A stretch of 64,000 nucleotides of DNA, from assembly GCF_029892685.1 (NCBI RefSeq), contig NZ_JARXVD010000010.1:62001-126000 (forward strand), written 5' to 3'. This stretch comes from Mycobacterium sp. OTB74 (lineage in GTDB: Bacteria; Actinomycetota; Actinomycetes; Mycobacteriales; Mycobacteriaceae). The notes below the pieces were generated by a model. The model made no database searches, was not told where the DNA came from, and worked only from the letters and a program-made list of their open reading frames with translations. Each line of letters starts with the position of its first letter. Position 1 is the first letter of the stretch. Below are positions 57,206 to 64,000 of the stretch, piece by piece. Both the position numbers and the translations under genes were made by a program.

Positions 57206-58005
57206 GTCTGCCGCTCGCGCTCGTTCTCCTCGAGCACCTCGCGGACGTGGCGTGCGGCGTCCTCGCCCTCGTATGCGCGCACGACGTCCTCGATGCCGCC
57301 AGTCAACCGGATGGTTCCGTGGTCTACCCATATTGCGGTCTTGCACAGCCGGGCCAGGAATTCGTTGGAATGACTGGCGAATACCAGGATTCCGGACCGT
57401 TCGACCAGTTTCTCCAGTCGCGTGCGGGCCTTCTTCAGGAAGTCGGCGTCGACCGCACCCAGCCCCTCGTCGAGCAGCAGAATCTCCGGGTCGATGCTGG
57501 TGACCACACCCATCGCCAGCCGCACCCGCATACCGGTCGAGTAGGTGCGCAGCGGCATGGAGAGGTACTCGCCGAGCTCTGTGAACTCGGCGATCTCGTC
57601 GACCTTGGCCAGCATCTGCTTGCGGGTCTGCCCCAGGAACAGCCCGCGGATGATGATGTTCTCGAACCCGGAGATCTCCGGGTCCATACCGACGCCGAGG
57701 TCGAACACCGGGGCAACTCGGCCCCGCACGGTGGCCGAGCCGCGCGTGGGTTCGTAGATGCCGGAAAGCAGCCGCAGCAGGGTGGACTTGCCCGCGCCGT
57801 TGTGGCCGACCAAGCCGACCCGGTCACCCATCTTCAGAGACATGGTGATGTCTCGAAGTGCTTCGATCACAACGACATTCGAGTCGTTACGGCTGATGCC
57901 ACCGCCGGCCTTGCCCAGGAAAGCCTTCTTCAGGGACCGTGACTTCGCATCGAAGATCGGGAACTCCACCCATGCGTTCTGCGTGGAGATGTGCGGTTCG
58001 GACAC
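57202..58005 (-). CDS. wzt: ABC transporter ATPase for galactan export (Rv3781/Wzt)
   Basis: 267 aa. Nucleotide-binding domain with Walker A GHNGAGKS (67-74), an ABC signature region YSTGMRVRLAMG and Walker B ILLLDEGLGAVD. It lacks the long C-terminal carbohydrate-binding domain seen in some O-antigen Wzt proteins. It energises galactan export together with Wzm. It starts 3 bp after bpa. Confidence 0.95.
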   Translation of the reverse strand: MSEPHISTQNAWVEFPIFDAKSRSLKKAFLGKAGGGISRNDSNVVVIEALRDITMSLKMGDRVGLVGHNGAGKSTLLRLLSGIYEPTRGSATVRGRVAPVFDLGVGMDPEISGFENIIIRGLFLGQTRKQMLAKVDEIAEFTELGEYLSMPLRTYSTGMRVRLAMGVVTSIDPEILLLDEGLGAVDADFLKKARTRLEKLVERSGILVFASHSNEFLARLCKTAIWVDHGTIRLTGGIEDVVRAYEGEDAARHVREVLEENERERQT

Positions 58006-58008
58006 GAT

Positions 58009-58533
58009 CTACAGGTACTGGCCGGTGCCGGGCTGCATCGGACCGCGGTGGCCATCGGGAATGGCGCCTGGCGGCAGCGCGCCCTGACGCATCTGTTCGA
58101 GTTGGGCCCGCGCCGCCATCTGCTGGGCGAACAGCGCGGTCTGGATGCCGTGGAACAGGCCTTCGAGCCAGCCGACCAGCTGCGCCTGGGCGATCCGAAG
58201 CTCAGCGGACGACGGCACCTTGTCCTCGGAGAATGGCAGCGACAGCCGTTCCAGCTCCTCGCTGAGCTCCGGTGCCAGGCCGTCCTCGAGTTCGCGAATG
58301 CTGGATCGGTGGATATCGCGCAGACGGTTTCGGCTGGCCTCATCGAGCGGCGCTGCGCGCACCTCTTCCAGCAGCTGCTTGATCATGGTGCCGATCCGCA
58401 TCACCTTGGCCGGCTGCTCGACCAGATCGGTCAGCGGCTTACCTTCCTCGTCCTCGTTGAGGGCGTCACCCAGAGCGAGGTCACCTCCGATGACTTCGAT
58501 GTCGTCGTCGTCATCTTCTGGTTTCAGCGTCAT
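58009..58533 (-). CDS. bpa: Bacterial proteasome activator Bpa/PafE
   Basis: 174 aa. An acidic disordered N-terminus (LKPEDDDDDIEVIGGD) precedes a four-helix core (RIGTMIKQLLEEVRAAPLDE through GWLEGLFHGIQTALFAQQMA), and the protein ends in GQYL, the C-terminal tail that docks on the 20S proteasome and opens its gate without ATP. Bpa forms a dodecameric ring and promotes pupylation-independent degradation, for example of HspR. It sits inside the galactan-export operon, 13 bp after the Rv3779-type gene; the link between the two functions is unknown but conserved in mycobacteria. Confidence 0.95.
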   Translation of the reverse strand: MTLKPEDDDDDIEVIGGDLALGDALNEDEEGKPLTDLVEQPAKVMRIGTMIKQLLEEVRAAPLDEASRNRLRDIHRSSIRELEDGLAPELSEELERLSLPFSEDKVPSSAELRIAQAQLVGWLEGLFHGIQTALFAQQMAARAQLEQMRQGALPPGAIPDGHRGPMQPGTGQYL

Positions 58534-58546
58534 TGCTGCACTGTTC

Positions 58547-60511
58547 CTATCTTTTGTTCGCCGGGGAGGCGGTGTCGCCGCGCCATTCGTAGATGCGGGA
58601 CCGACCGTTGTCGTAGATCTTGGCCCACGACTTTGACTTATCCAGCGACACTAGTCCGTCGGGCATGACGAACCCGCGCACGATGGTCGAGCTGGTGATG
58701 ACGTACTTGATGTTGAGCGCGTGCACAGCCGCTGCGACGCGTGGTTCGGTGTCGGCTTTGTTGGCATAGGCCCAGAAGATGAAGCGGTTATAGCCCGGGC
58801 CTTGCTGCTGTGGGAAGTCGTAGTGGGTCCACAGCGGGCGTAACCCGGCGACGGCATACATCCAGGAGGTGCCGTCGGTGTTGGCGTTACCGATCAGCGT
58901 GTCCTTGGCGCCGGGCAGCGTGGCCAAGTAGGCGAAGGCCTCCAGGTTTTTGTCGTTGACCATGACCCGGTCGTACTTCTCGCCGATCAGGTACCGATGC
59001 CGCGGGAGGTAGTGCCAGGCCAGGCCCACCGTGGACACCAGGAGCAGGGCCGCGGTGGCGGTCGCCCAGAACCGTTCGGTGCGCGGTTGGCGGCGCCGCA
59101 ACCAGGCCACCACCCACGCCACCGCCGCGAACAACGCGATCCCGGCGAACGGCGTGATCAGCATGGTCACCACTGCCGAGAGCCGACGCGGATCGCTGTA
59201 GAACAGGTCGGCGTATCTGCCGATGACCGCGCCGACCGGCCCGCCGAACGGTGCGCCCGAATGCACGATCGCGACCATCATCAGGACCCACACCGCCAGC
59301 GGCCACCACACTCGCCTGACCAACAGGATCAGCCCGCCGGCGGCACCGAGCGCGATCAGGATGTTTTGGATCGGATAGTCGTTGAGGTGCCGCGTGTGCT
59401 GGACGATCGCGTTGAACAACACCCGCAGTCTGCTCTGGTGCGTCACGAAGGCGTGCCCCGCGATGATGTCTGCTTGCGCCAGCACCCCGATGAACTGCGG
59501 TAGCAGTAGCAGCAGTGCCGGCACACCTGCGGCGAGCAGCGTCAGGAAGTCGCTGAGCCGACTGTGCACCGGGTGCCACAGCACGTCGCACAGCCACCAG
59601 GCGCCAACGAAGGTGACCACCACCACACCGCCGGTGATGTGGGTGGAGAACACTCCGAGCAGTGCGAGCACAGCAAGGGGCAGCCGGTCGCGGTGCCGTA
59701 GGCAGGACATGACCAGCACGGTCGTGGGCACGGCAAGGCCGTAGGCCACCAGGTTGGGGATTGCTGCCACGTCGAACTCGACGTAGGGCAACGCGGTGAA
59801 GGATGCCGACAAAGCGCCTGCTGTCGCGGCGGCACCAGCGGTCCAGCGCTGGGAAGCGCGAGGGCGGACCAGGTTCCAGGTCAGGACTGCCGCGCTCACC
59901 GGGAACAGCCACACTGAGGCGGCCAGTGAGTTCAACGTGTACGACGTGGTCGCGGCCGCTCCGGTGACCTGACTGAAGACGGCGGCCAGTGCGTGGAATG
60001 TCGACGGGTAGTACAGAAGGGCGTGGGTCTCGACATTGCGGAGTTCGCCCATATGCAGCGGAGACGCTTGTCCGGTCTCGAGAATCCAGCGAATGGTGTT
60101 GGCGTGCCAAACCGAGTCCCAAGTGCTCGGAATTGATTGCCAGTAACGTATGCCGAGCATTGCTGATGCCAGGATGGCGGCGGCGCCGACCACTATGCCC
60201 GCGGCGACCACCAGCGCAGGCATGCGACCGATGGCACGGGACTCAGCCTCGTCGTCAGCGGCACGGTGCAGTATCCGCCGGAGTCCGGCAACCAGGATCA
60301 CCACGACAACGAACGACGCCAGTGCTGTCCATGCGTTCCAGGGCACCCCGACGGCGCCCATCGGGACGATCGCCAAAGCTACGACACCGTAGGTAACTGC
60401 GGGACCGACCGCAATCGCTACAGGCCACGTTAGCTGTGCTGCCCGGGCCACGATTGCTCCCGGGAGAACCATGAACAACAGGGCGACAATGACTCCGGAC
60501 GCCAAGCTCAC
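58547..60511 (-). CDS. Polytopic membrane glycosyltransferase-like protein (Rv3779 type)
   Basis: 654 aa when started at the GTG 60511 (SLASGVIVALLFMVLPGAIV), right at the first membrane helix; the frame stays open to 60733, but the extra residues are Arg/Pro-rich and overlap the divergent gene. About 12-13 helices followed by a short extracytoplasmic C-terminal domain. The first large loop includes STWDSVWHANTIRWILETGQ, an Asp/His-containing segment where GT-C enzymes place their catalytic acid. The M. tuberculosis homologue Rv3779 was reported to take part in polyprenyl-phosphomannose formation; the fold instead looks GT-C-like, so the exact reaction is uncertain. Confidence 0.85.
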   Translation of the reverse strand: MSLASGVIVALLFMVLPGAIVARAAQLTWPVAIAVGPAVTYGVVALAIVPMGAVGVPWNAWTALASFVVVVILVAGLRRILHRAADDEAESRAIGRMPALVVAAGIVVGAAAILASAMLGIRYWQSIPSTWDSVWHANTIRWILETGQASPLHMGELRNVETHALLYYPSTFHALAAVFSQVTGAAATTSYTLNSLAASVWLFPVSAAVLTWNLVRPRASQRWTAGAAATAGALSASFTALPYVEFDVAAIPNLVAYGLAVPTTVLVMSCLRHRDRLPLAVLALLGVFSTHITGGVVVVTFVGAWWLCDVLWHPVHSRLSDFLTLLAAGVPALLLLLPQFIGVLAQADIIAGHAFVTHQSRLRVLFNAIVQHTRHLNDYPIQNILIALGAAGGLILLVRRVWWPLAVWVLMMVAIVHSGAPFGGPVGAVIGRYADLFYSDPRRLSAVVTMLITPFAGIALFAAVAWVVAWLRRRQPRTERFWATATAALLLVSTVGLAWHYLPRHRYLIGEKYDRVMVNDKNLEAFAYLATLPGAKDTLIGNANTDGTSWMYAVAGLRPLWTHYDFPQQQGPGYNRFIFWAYANKADTEPRVAAAVHALNIKYVITSSTIVRGFVMPDGLVSLDKSKSWAKIYDNGRSRIYEWRGDTASPANKR

Positions 60512-60517
60512 TGCACT

Positions 60518-60523
60518 AGTATG
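60518..60523 (-). promoter_or_regulatory. Candidate -10 box for the Rv3779-type operon
   Basis: On the minus strand CATACT lies exactly 6 nt before the GTG at 60511, which lacks a ribosome-binding site, fitting a leaderless transcript. It would serve the operon through bpa, wzt, glfT1 and wzm. Confidence 0.4.
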
Positions 60524-60580
60524 GCTGTTCGGGTGACCCAGTTTGTCGCGGTGTCTACGCGGCCGGGCACCTGCCGAAGC

Positions 60581-60586
60581 TATATT
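60581..60586 (+). promoter_or_regulatory. Candidate -10 box for the aminotransferase-fold gene
   Basis: TATATT, a near-consensus -10 in GC-rich DNA, 37 bp before the ATG at 60624. No clear -35 box. It divides the divergent region with the Rv3779-type operon promoter. Confidence 0.45.
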
Positions 60587-60623
60587 CGGTCGACAGTTCG
60601 CAAACGCTCGAAGGTTGGCAGGC

Positions 60624-61820
60624 ATGGCATATGACGTCGCCCGGGTGCGTGGACTGCACCCCTCGTTGGGCGGCGGGTGGGTGCACTTCGACGCACCTAC
60701 TGGCATGTTGCTACCGGACTCGGTAGCGACCACGGTTTCGACGGCATTCCGCGGTTCGATGTCCTCGGCCGAAGGTCCGCACCCGGCCGCCCAGCGCAGT
60801 GCCGCGGTCCTGGCTGCTGCTCGGCAGGCTGTCGCAGATCTGGTCGGGGGCGACCCGCGTGGCGTGGTCTTCGGCTCTGACCGAGCGGTGTTGCTGAACT
60901 CACTTGCGGAGGCATCCGCCTCGCGTTCTGGCCTGGGCTACGAGATCGTGGTGACCCGCCTGGATGACGAGGCCAACATCGCGCCCTGGCTGCGGTCCTC
61001 GAATCGATACGGCGCAAAGGTCAAATGGGCCGAGGTCGATATCGAGAGCGGCGAGCTGCCCGGCTGGCAGTGGGAGTCGCTGATTGAGCGCCCGACCAGG
61101 TTGGTCGCCATCACATCGGCGTCCTCAAAGCTGGGTACCGTCACCGACCTGCGGCCGGTGACCAAGCTGGCGCACGACAACGGCGCCATGGTGGTCGTGG
61201 ACCATTCGGCTGCCGCCCCCTACAGACTTCTGGACATCAATGACGTCGATGCCGACGTGGTGGCGCTCAACGCGGTCGCGTGGGGTGGCCCGCCGATCGG
61301 CGCGCTGGTGTTCCGCGACCCGTCGGTGATCGACACGTTGGGTGCGGTGTCTTTGGACCCGGATGCCACCGGCGCGGCCCGCCTGGAGGTCGGTGCGCAC
61401 CAGTTCGGCCTGCTGGGCGGTGTGGTGGCCAGCATCGAGTACCTAGCCAAGCTGGACGAGTCGGCGACCGGCTCGCGTCGGGAACGGCTGGCGCAGTCCA
61501 TGCAGTCAGCCGAGGGCTACCTGTCGCGGGTATTCGACTATCTGTTGGGTTCCCTGCGTTCACTGCCGCGGGTGATGGTGATCGGCTCGCCCGAGGCGCA
61601 CATCCCGGTGGTCAGCTTCGCGGTGCAGGGCATTCCGGCCGAGCGGGTCATCAGCCGGCTGGCCGACAACGGTGTTCTTGCGGTGTCGGACAAGAACTCC
61701 CGCGTGTTGGAGACCATCGGCGTCAACGACATCGGTGGAGCCGTGACGGTCGGTCTGGGCCACTACTCGACGACTGCCGAGGTTGATCAGTTGGTTCGGG
61801 CGCTCGCTTCTCTGGGCTAA
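60624..61820 (+). CDS. Aminotransferase class V-fold protein lacking the PLP lysine (Rv3778c type)
   Basis: 398 aa from the ATG at 60624; earlier in-frame starts add non-conserved residues. The cysteine desulfurase/SufS-like fold is visible in [30 protein letters not shown] and the PLP-Asp motif [16 protein letters not shown]. At the usual Schiff-base Lys (the HK of SufS) the sequence is [16 protein letters not shown], with no Lys. From memory Rv3778c has NAHAWGGPP here, also without it. The protein may therefore bind PLP non-covalently, use another residue, or not be a PLP enzyme. It overlaps the convergent quinone reductase stop by 4 bp. Confidence 0.85.
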   Translation: MAYDVARVRGLHPSLGGGWVHFDAPTGMLLPDSVATTVSTAFRGSMSSAEGPHPAAQRSAAVLAAARQAVADLVGGDPRGVVFGSDRAVLLNSLAEASASRSGLGYEIVVTRLDDEANIAPWLRSSNRYGAKVKWAEVDIESGELPGWQWESLIERPTRLVAITSASSKLGTVTDLRPVTKLAHDNGAMVVVDHSAAAPYRLLDINDVDADVVALNAVAWGGPPIGALVFRDPSVIDTLGAVSLDPDATGAARLEVGAHQFGLLGGVVASIEYLAKLDESATGSRRERLAQSMQSAEGYLSRVFDYLLGSLRSLPRVMVIGSPEAHIPVVSFAVQGIPAERVISRLADNGVLAVSDKNSRVLETIGVNDIGGAVTVGLGHYSTTAEVDQLVRALASLG

Positions 61821-62800
61821 TCCCTAACTCGCAGAAGCACTTTCCCGGATACGGTTCCTGCTTGAAGGAGCTGGTGGGCCGCCGCCGCTTGTTCGACAGG
61901 TAGTTCGGCGCCGATGATCGGGCGCACCCGGCCGTCGGCGATCATCGGCCAAACATGTTGCACCACTTGGGAAATCACCGCGCCCTTGCCCGACAGGCCA
62001 TCGACGGGACGGGACCGCAGCGCGGTGGCGATGACGCCGGCGCGCTTGCCCAGCAGCTTGGCGATATTCAGCTCGCCCTTGATACCGCCCTGCATCCCGA
62101 TGATCACGAGTCGCCCGTCCGGGGCCAGGGCGTCGATATTGCGGTCCAGGTACGACGCACCCATGATGTCGAAGATGACGTTGGCGCCGCCCTCCTGGGT
62201 GATGCGCTCGACGAAGTCCTCTTCGCGGTAGTTGATCAGGATGTCCGCGCCGAGTTCTTCGCACAGGGCGAGTTTTTCGGCGGAACCTGCGGTGACCGCG
62301 ATCCGGGCCCCCAAGGCTTCGGTGACCTGGATGGCGTGGCTGCCGATCCCGCTGGCACCGCCGTGCAGCAGCACCAACTGGCCGGGTTGCAGGTTGGCGG
62401 TCATCACCAGGTTGGACCACACCGTGGCTGCGACCTCTGGCAGGCCCGCCGCGTCGTGCAGCTTCACGCCCGCGGGGATCGGCATCACCTGCGCTGCGGG
62501 GACGGCGACCTTCTCTGCGTAGCCGCCGCCGGCCAGCAGCGCGCACACCTGATCGCCGGGCTTCCAGGTCTCGGCGTTCCCCAGCCCGGGGCCTACCTCG
62601 GAGATGGTGCCGGAGACCTCCAGTCCCAGGATGTCGCTGGCTCCCGGTGGCGGCGGATACAGCCCGGCAGCCTGCAGCAGGTCGGCCCGGTTGACACCCG
62701 CGGTGGTCACGTCGATGACGACCTCGCCTTCTTTGGCGGAGGGGTCCGGAACCTCGGACCATGCCAGCTGACCAGGGGCTTCAACGACGATGGCGCGCAT
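61817..62800 (-). CDS. NADPH:quinone oxidoreductase, zinc-independent MDR (Rv3777 type)
   Basis: 327 aa. Medium-chain dehydrogenase/reductase without the catalytic zinc ligands: GroES-like N-terminal domain with [20 protein letters not shown], then the NADPH-binding motif [15 protein letters not shown]. The family, which includes the PIG3/QorB types, reduces quinones or other carbonyl acceptors with NADPH. Its ATG is at 62800, 64 bp before the tRNA on the opposite strand. Intact. Confidence 0.9.
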   Translation of the reverse strand: MRAIVVEAPGQLAWSEVPDPSAKEGEVVIDVTTAGVNRADLLQAAGLYPPPPGASDILGLEVSGTISEVGPGLGNAETWKPGDQVCALLAGGGYAEKVAVPAAQVMPIPAGVKLHDAAGLPEVAATVWSNLVMTANLQPGQLVLLHGGASGIGSHAIQVTEALGARIAVTAGSAEKLALCEELGADILINYREEDFVERITQEGGANVIFDIMGASYLDRNIDALAPDGRLVIIGMQGGIKGELNIAKLLGKRAGVIATALRSRPVDGLSGKGAVISQVVQHVWPMIADGRVRPIIGAELPVEQAAAAHQLLQAGTVSGKVLLRVRD

Positions 62801-62864
62801 GGCGATAACGCTACCCCCGGGCCGGATGCACTGCCGGAGCAGCAGACCCCTTAGGCTGGTCGAC

Positions 62865-62951
62865 GGTGGCGTGGCAGAGCGGCCTAATGCACTCGCCTTG
62901 AAAGCGAGAGTCGGCTAAACCCGACCGGGGGTTCAAATCCCTCCGCCACCG
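62865..62951 (+). tRNA. tRNA-Ser (anticodon UGA)
   Basis: An 87-nt type II tRNA. Acceptor arms GGTGGCG (62865-62871) and CGCCACC (62944-62950) pair perfectly, with G as discriminator. The anticodon loop is CTTGAAA within a CTCGC/GCGAG stem, giving anticodon TGA for UCA codons. A long variable arm (GTCGGCTAAACCCGAC) marks it as serine-type, and the T-loop is GTTCAAATC. CCA is not encoded. It is followed by an integrase, so its 3' end is the likely attachment site. Confidence 0.96.
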
Positions 62952-62968
62952 CAGATCAGATGGGGTTT

Positions 62969-62990
62969 CCGTCGTCGGCAACGGCGACGG
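62969..62990 (+). terminator. Hairpin after tRNA-Ser
   Basis: CCGTCG (62969-62974) pairs with CGACGG (62985-62990), extended inside by CG/CG with one mismatch. It starts 17 bp after the tRNA and could end its transcript; there is no T-tract. Confidence 0.45.
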
Positions 62991-63002
62991 GACTCCGGAA
63001 AA

Positions 63003-63019
63003 TTGACACTTTTTGACAC
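63003..63019 (+). repeat. Direct repeat TTGACAC upstream of integrase
   Basis: Two exact TTGACAC copies (63003-63009 and 63013-63019) with 10-bp period, between the tRNA and the integrase. Arm-type sites for an integrase or excisionase usually look like this; they might also provide a -35 box for the integrase gene. Confidence 0.4.
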
Positions 63020-63104
63020 AACTGCCGAGGAATTGGGTTGGCGCTGTGTCGGCGTGTCACGCCGCGTGACTGGTCCTGTACGGATCGCACGATGGGATTG
63101 ATAC

Positions 63105-64000
63105 GTGGCACGACTACCCAGCTTCATCACCCGCGCGGAGGGCAAACGCGGCGTCACCTACGAGGCACGCATCAACGTTGTGCTGCCCGACGGCCGTCGG
63201 TTGCAGCCCAAGCGCCGGTTCAAATCTCTCGATGCGGCCAAAGACTGGCACGCGACCACTTCCGCCGAGCTCGCCAAGGGCACTTTCACTGCGCCGAGTG
63301 ATCTCACCGTGCGAGAAGCGATCACGACATGGCTTATTGCGAAGGCCGCGCGGGTGAAGCCGACGACGGCCGACGCCTACGCCGCGGCGCTGCGGCCGGT
63401 CGTGGATCGCTACGGCGACTTCAAGGTGCAGAAGATTACTAAGCACGACGTCGAAATTCTGGTGACCGAATTACGGGCTGGCACAACCGATCGCGGTGTG
63501 TGGGCGAGGACATCGATCAATCCGATGCTGGCGCGGTGGAAGACGGTGTGGTCCGACTTGCATGCTCAGGGCGTTCTTGTGCGAAACGTCGTTTCGTTGG
63601 TCGAGCCTTTACGCAAGCCATCGGGAGAGTCAGCGATGAAGGTCGATGACAGTCTCACCGAGGCAGAGTTGGAGCAGCTCGTCGGCGCGCACGGGGAAGG
63701 CGCCGATGACTATGCGCGCCGGCGTGAACTGTTTGTGCACATGGCGCTGCTGGGCCTGCGGCGTGGTGAACTCGCAGGGTTGCGTTGGTCGGCGATTGAC
63801 CTCGACGGGGAACCACCGACACTGAGCGTTCGCGCAACACGTGTCTCAACGGGGGCTGGTGTCATCGAGCAGGCCGACGCCAAAACGGTCAGCTCCGCAC
63901 GTACCCTCCCGATTCCGCCACACCTTCTCCCGATCCTCCGGCGAGTCCGCTTAGAGCAACTGCATACGAAGCTCGCGACGGGAGCGAAGTGGGAGGGCAA
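63105..64000 (+). CDS. int: Tyrosine site-specific integrase, N-terminal part
   Basis: 298 codons from a GTG at 63105 (a TGA lies in frame at 63099) to the window edge. The N-terminal arm-binding domain is followed by a SAM-like core-binding domain (VREAITTWLIAKAARVKPTT, with LRPVVDRYGDFKVQKI) and the start of the catalytic domain. The first catalytic Arg is in LLGLRRGELAGLRWSAIDL. The later His-x-x-Arg and Tyr lie beyond the window. Tyrosine recombinases of this type catalyse site-specific integration of phages and integrative elements, here next to tRNA-Ser. Confidence 0.92.
   Translation, partial: MARLPSFITRAEGKRGVTYEARINVVLPDGRRLQPKRRFKSLDAAKDWHATTSAELAKGTFTAPSDLTVREAITTWLIAKAARVKPTTADAYAAALRPVVDRYGDFKVQKITKHDVEILVTELRAGTTDRGVWARTSINPMLARWKTVWSDLHAQGVLVRNVVSLVEPLRKPSGESAMKVDDSLTEAELEQLVGAHGEGADDYARRRELFVHMALLGLRRGELAGLRWSAIDLDGEPPTLSVRATRVSTGAGVIEQADAKTVSSARTLPIPPHLLPILRRVRLEQLHTKLATGAKWEG

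Larger units (their letters stand above)
62952..64000 (+). mobile_element. Left part of an integrated element at tRNA-Ser
   Basis: A tyrosine integrase begins 154 bp after the 3' end of an intact tRNA-Ser, the usual layout for a prophage or integrative element that recombines in the tRNA T-arm and restores the gene. The right end lies outside the window, so extent and type cannot be given. Confidence 0.6.

Noticed and set aside
63204..63232. GGTTCAAATC inside the integrase gene resembling the tRNA-Ser T-arm
   Set aside because: Only about 10 bases match and flanking bases do not; it is coding sequence and not an attachment site.

Overview
The window is chromosomal DNA from a member of the Mycobacteriales, almost certainly a Mycobacterium (Mycolicibacterium-like). 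It is GC-rich, uses many GTG starts and ATGA/GTGA gene overlaps, and carries both halves of the mycolyl-arabinogalactan (cell-wall core) locus in the gene order known from M. tuberculosis Rv3777-Rv3808, shown here in inverted orientation. The species is not identifiable by eye.

Positions 1-17.9 kb (+ strand) hold the lipid half: the 3' end of glfT2, a PAP2 phosphatase, ubiA, aftB, fbpA (Ag85A), fbpD (MPT51), a DUF732 lipoprotein, the Rv3802-type lipase, fadD32, pks13 and accD4, then a 41-codon ORF and an alpha/beta hydrolase. They make decaprenyl-phosphoryl-ribose precursor, add terminal arabinose, build mycolic acids (AccD4, FadD32 and Pks13 form the condensation machine) and transfer mycolates to arabinogalactan.

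Positions 18-37 kb are an accessory block between accD4 and embB. A minus-strand operon encodes SSADH, a 45-aa ORF, a maleylpyruvate-isomerase-fold protein, NAD-malic enzyme, fumarase, an EthD-domain protein and a DJ-1/PfpI protein. Divergent to it lies a complete narGHJI respiratory nitrate reductase. Next come a small secreted protein, a DUF1254/DUF1214 lipoprotein with a divergent AraC regulator, a decayed accD fragment, tspO and a class I photolyase. Several gene remnants suggest repeated insertion and loss here.

Positions 37-51.3 kb (- strand) are the arabinan operon gtrA-dprE1-dprE2-aftA-embC-embA-embB, with phr and tspO appended. DprE1 carries Ala where M. tuberculosis has Cys387, the residue attacked by benzothiazinones. 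Positions 51.3-55.4 kb are variable: two HD-domain genes, an AhpD-like remnant, a SagB-type nitroreductase, an unrecognised gene and a maleylpyruvate-isomerase pseudogene. Positions 55.4-62.8 kb return to the conserved order: wzm, glfT1 and wzt (galactan priming and export), bpa (proteasome activator), an Rv3779-type membrane glycosyltransferase, an Rv3778-type aminotransferase-fold protein and a quinone reductase. A tRNA-Ser(UGA) at 62.9 kb is followed by a truncated tyrosine integrase, so the window ends inside an integrated element.
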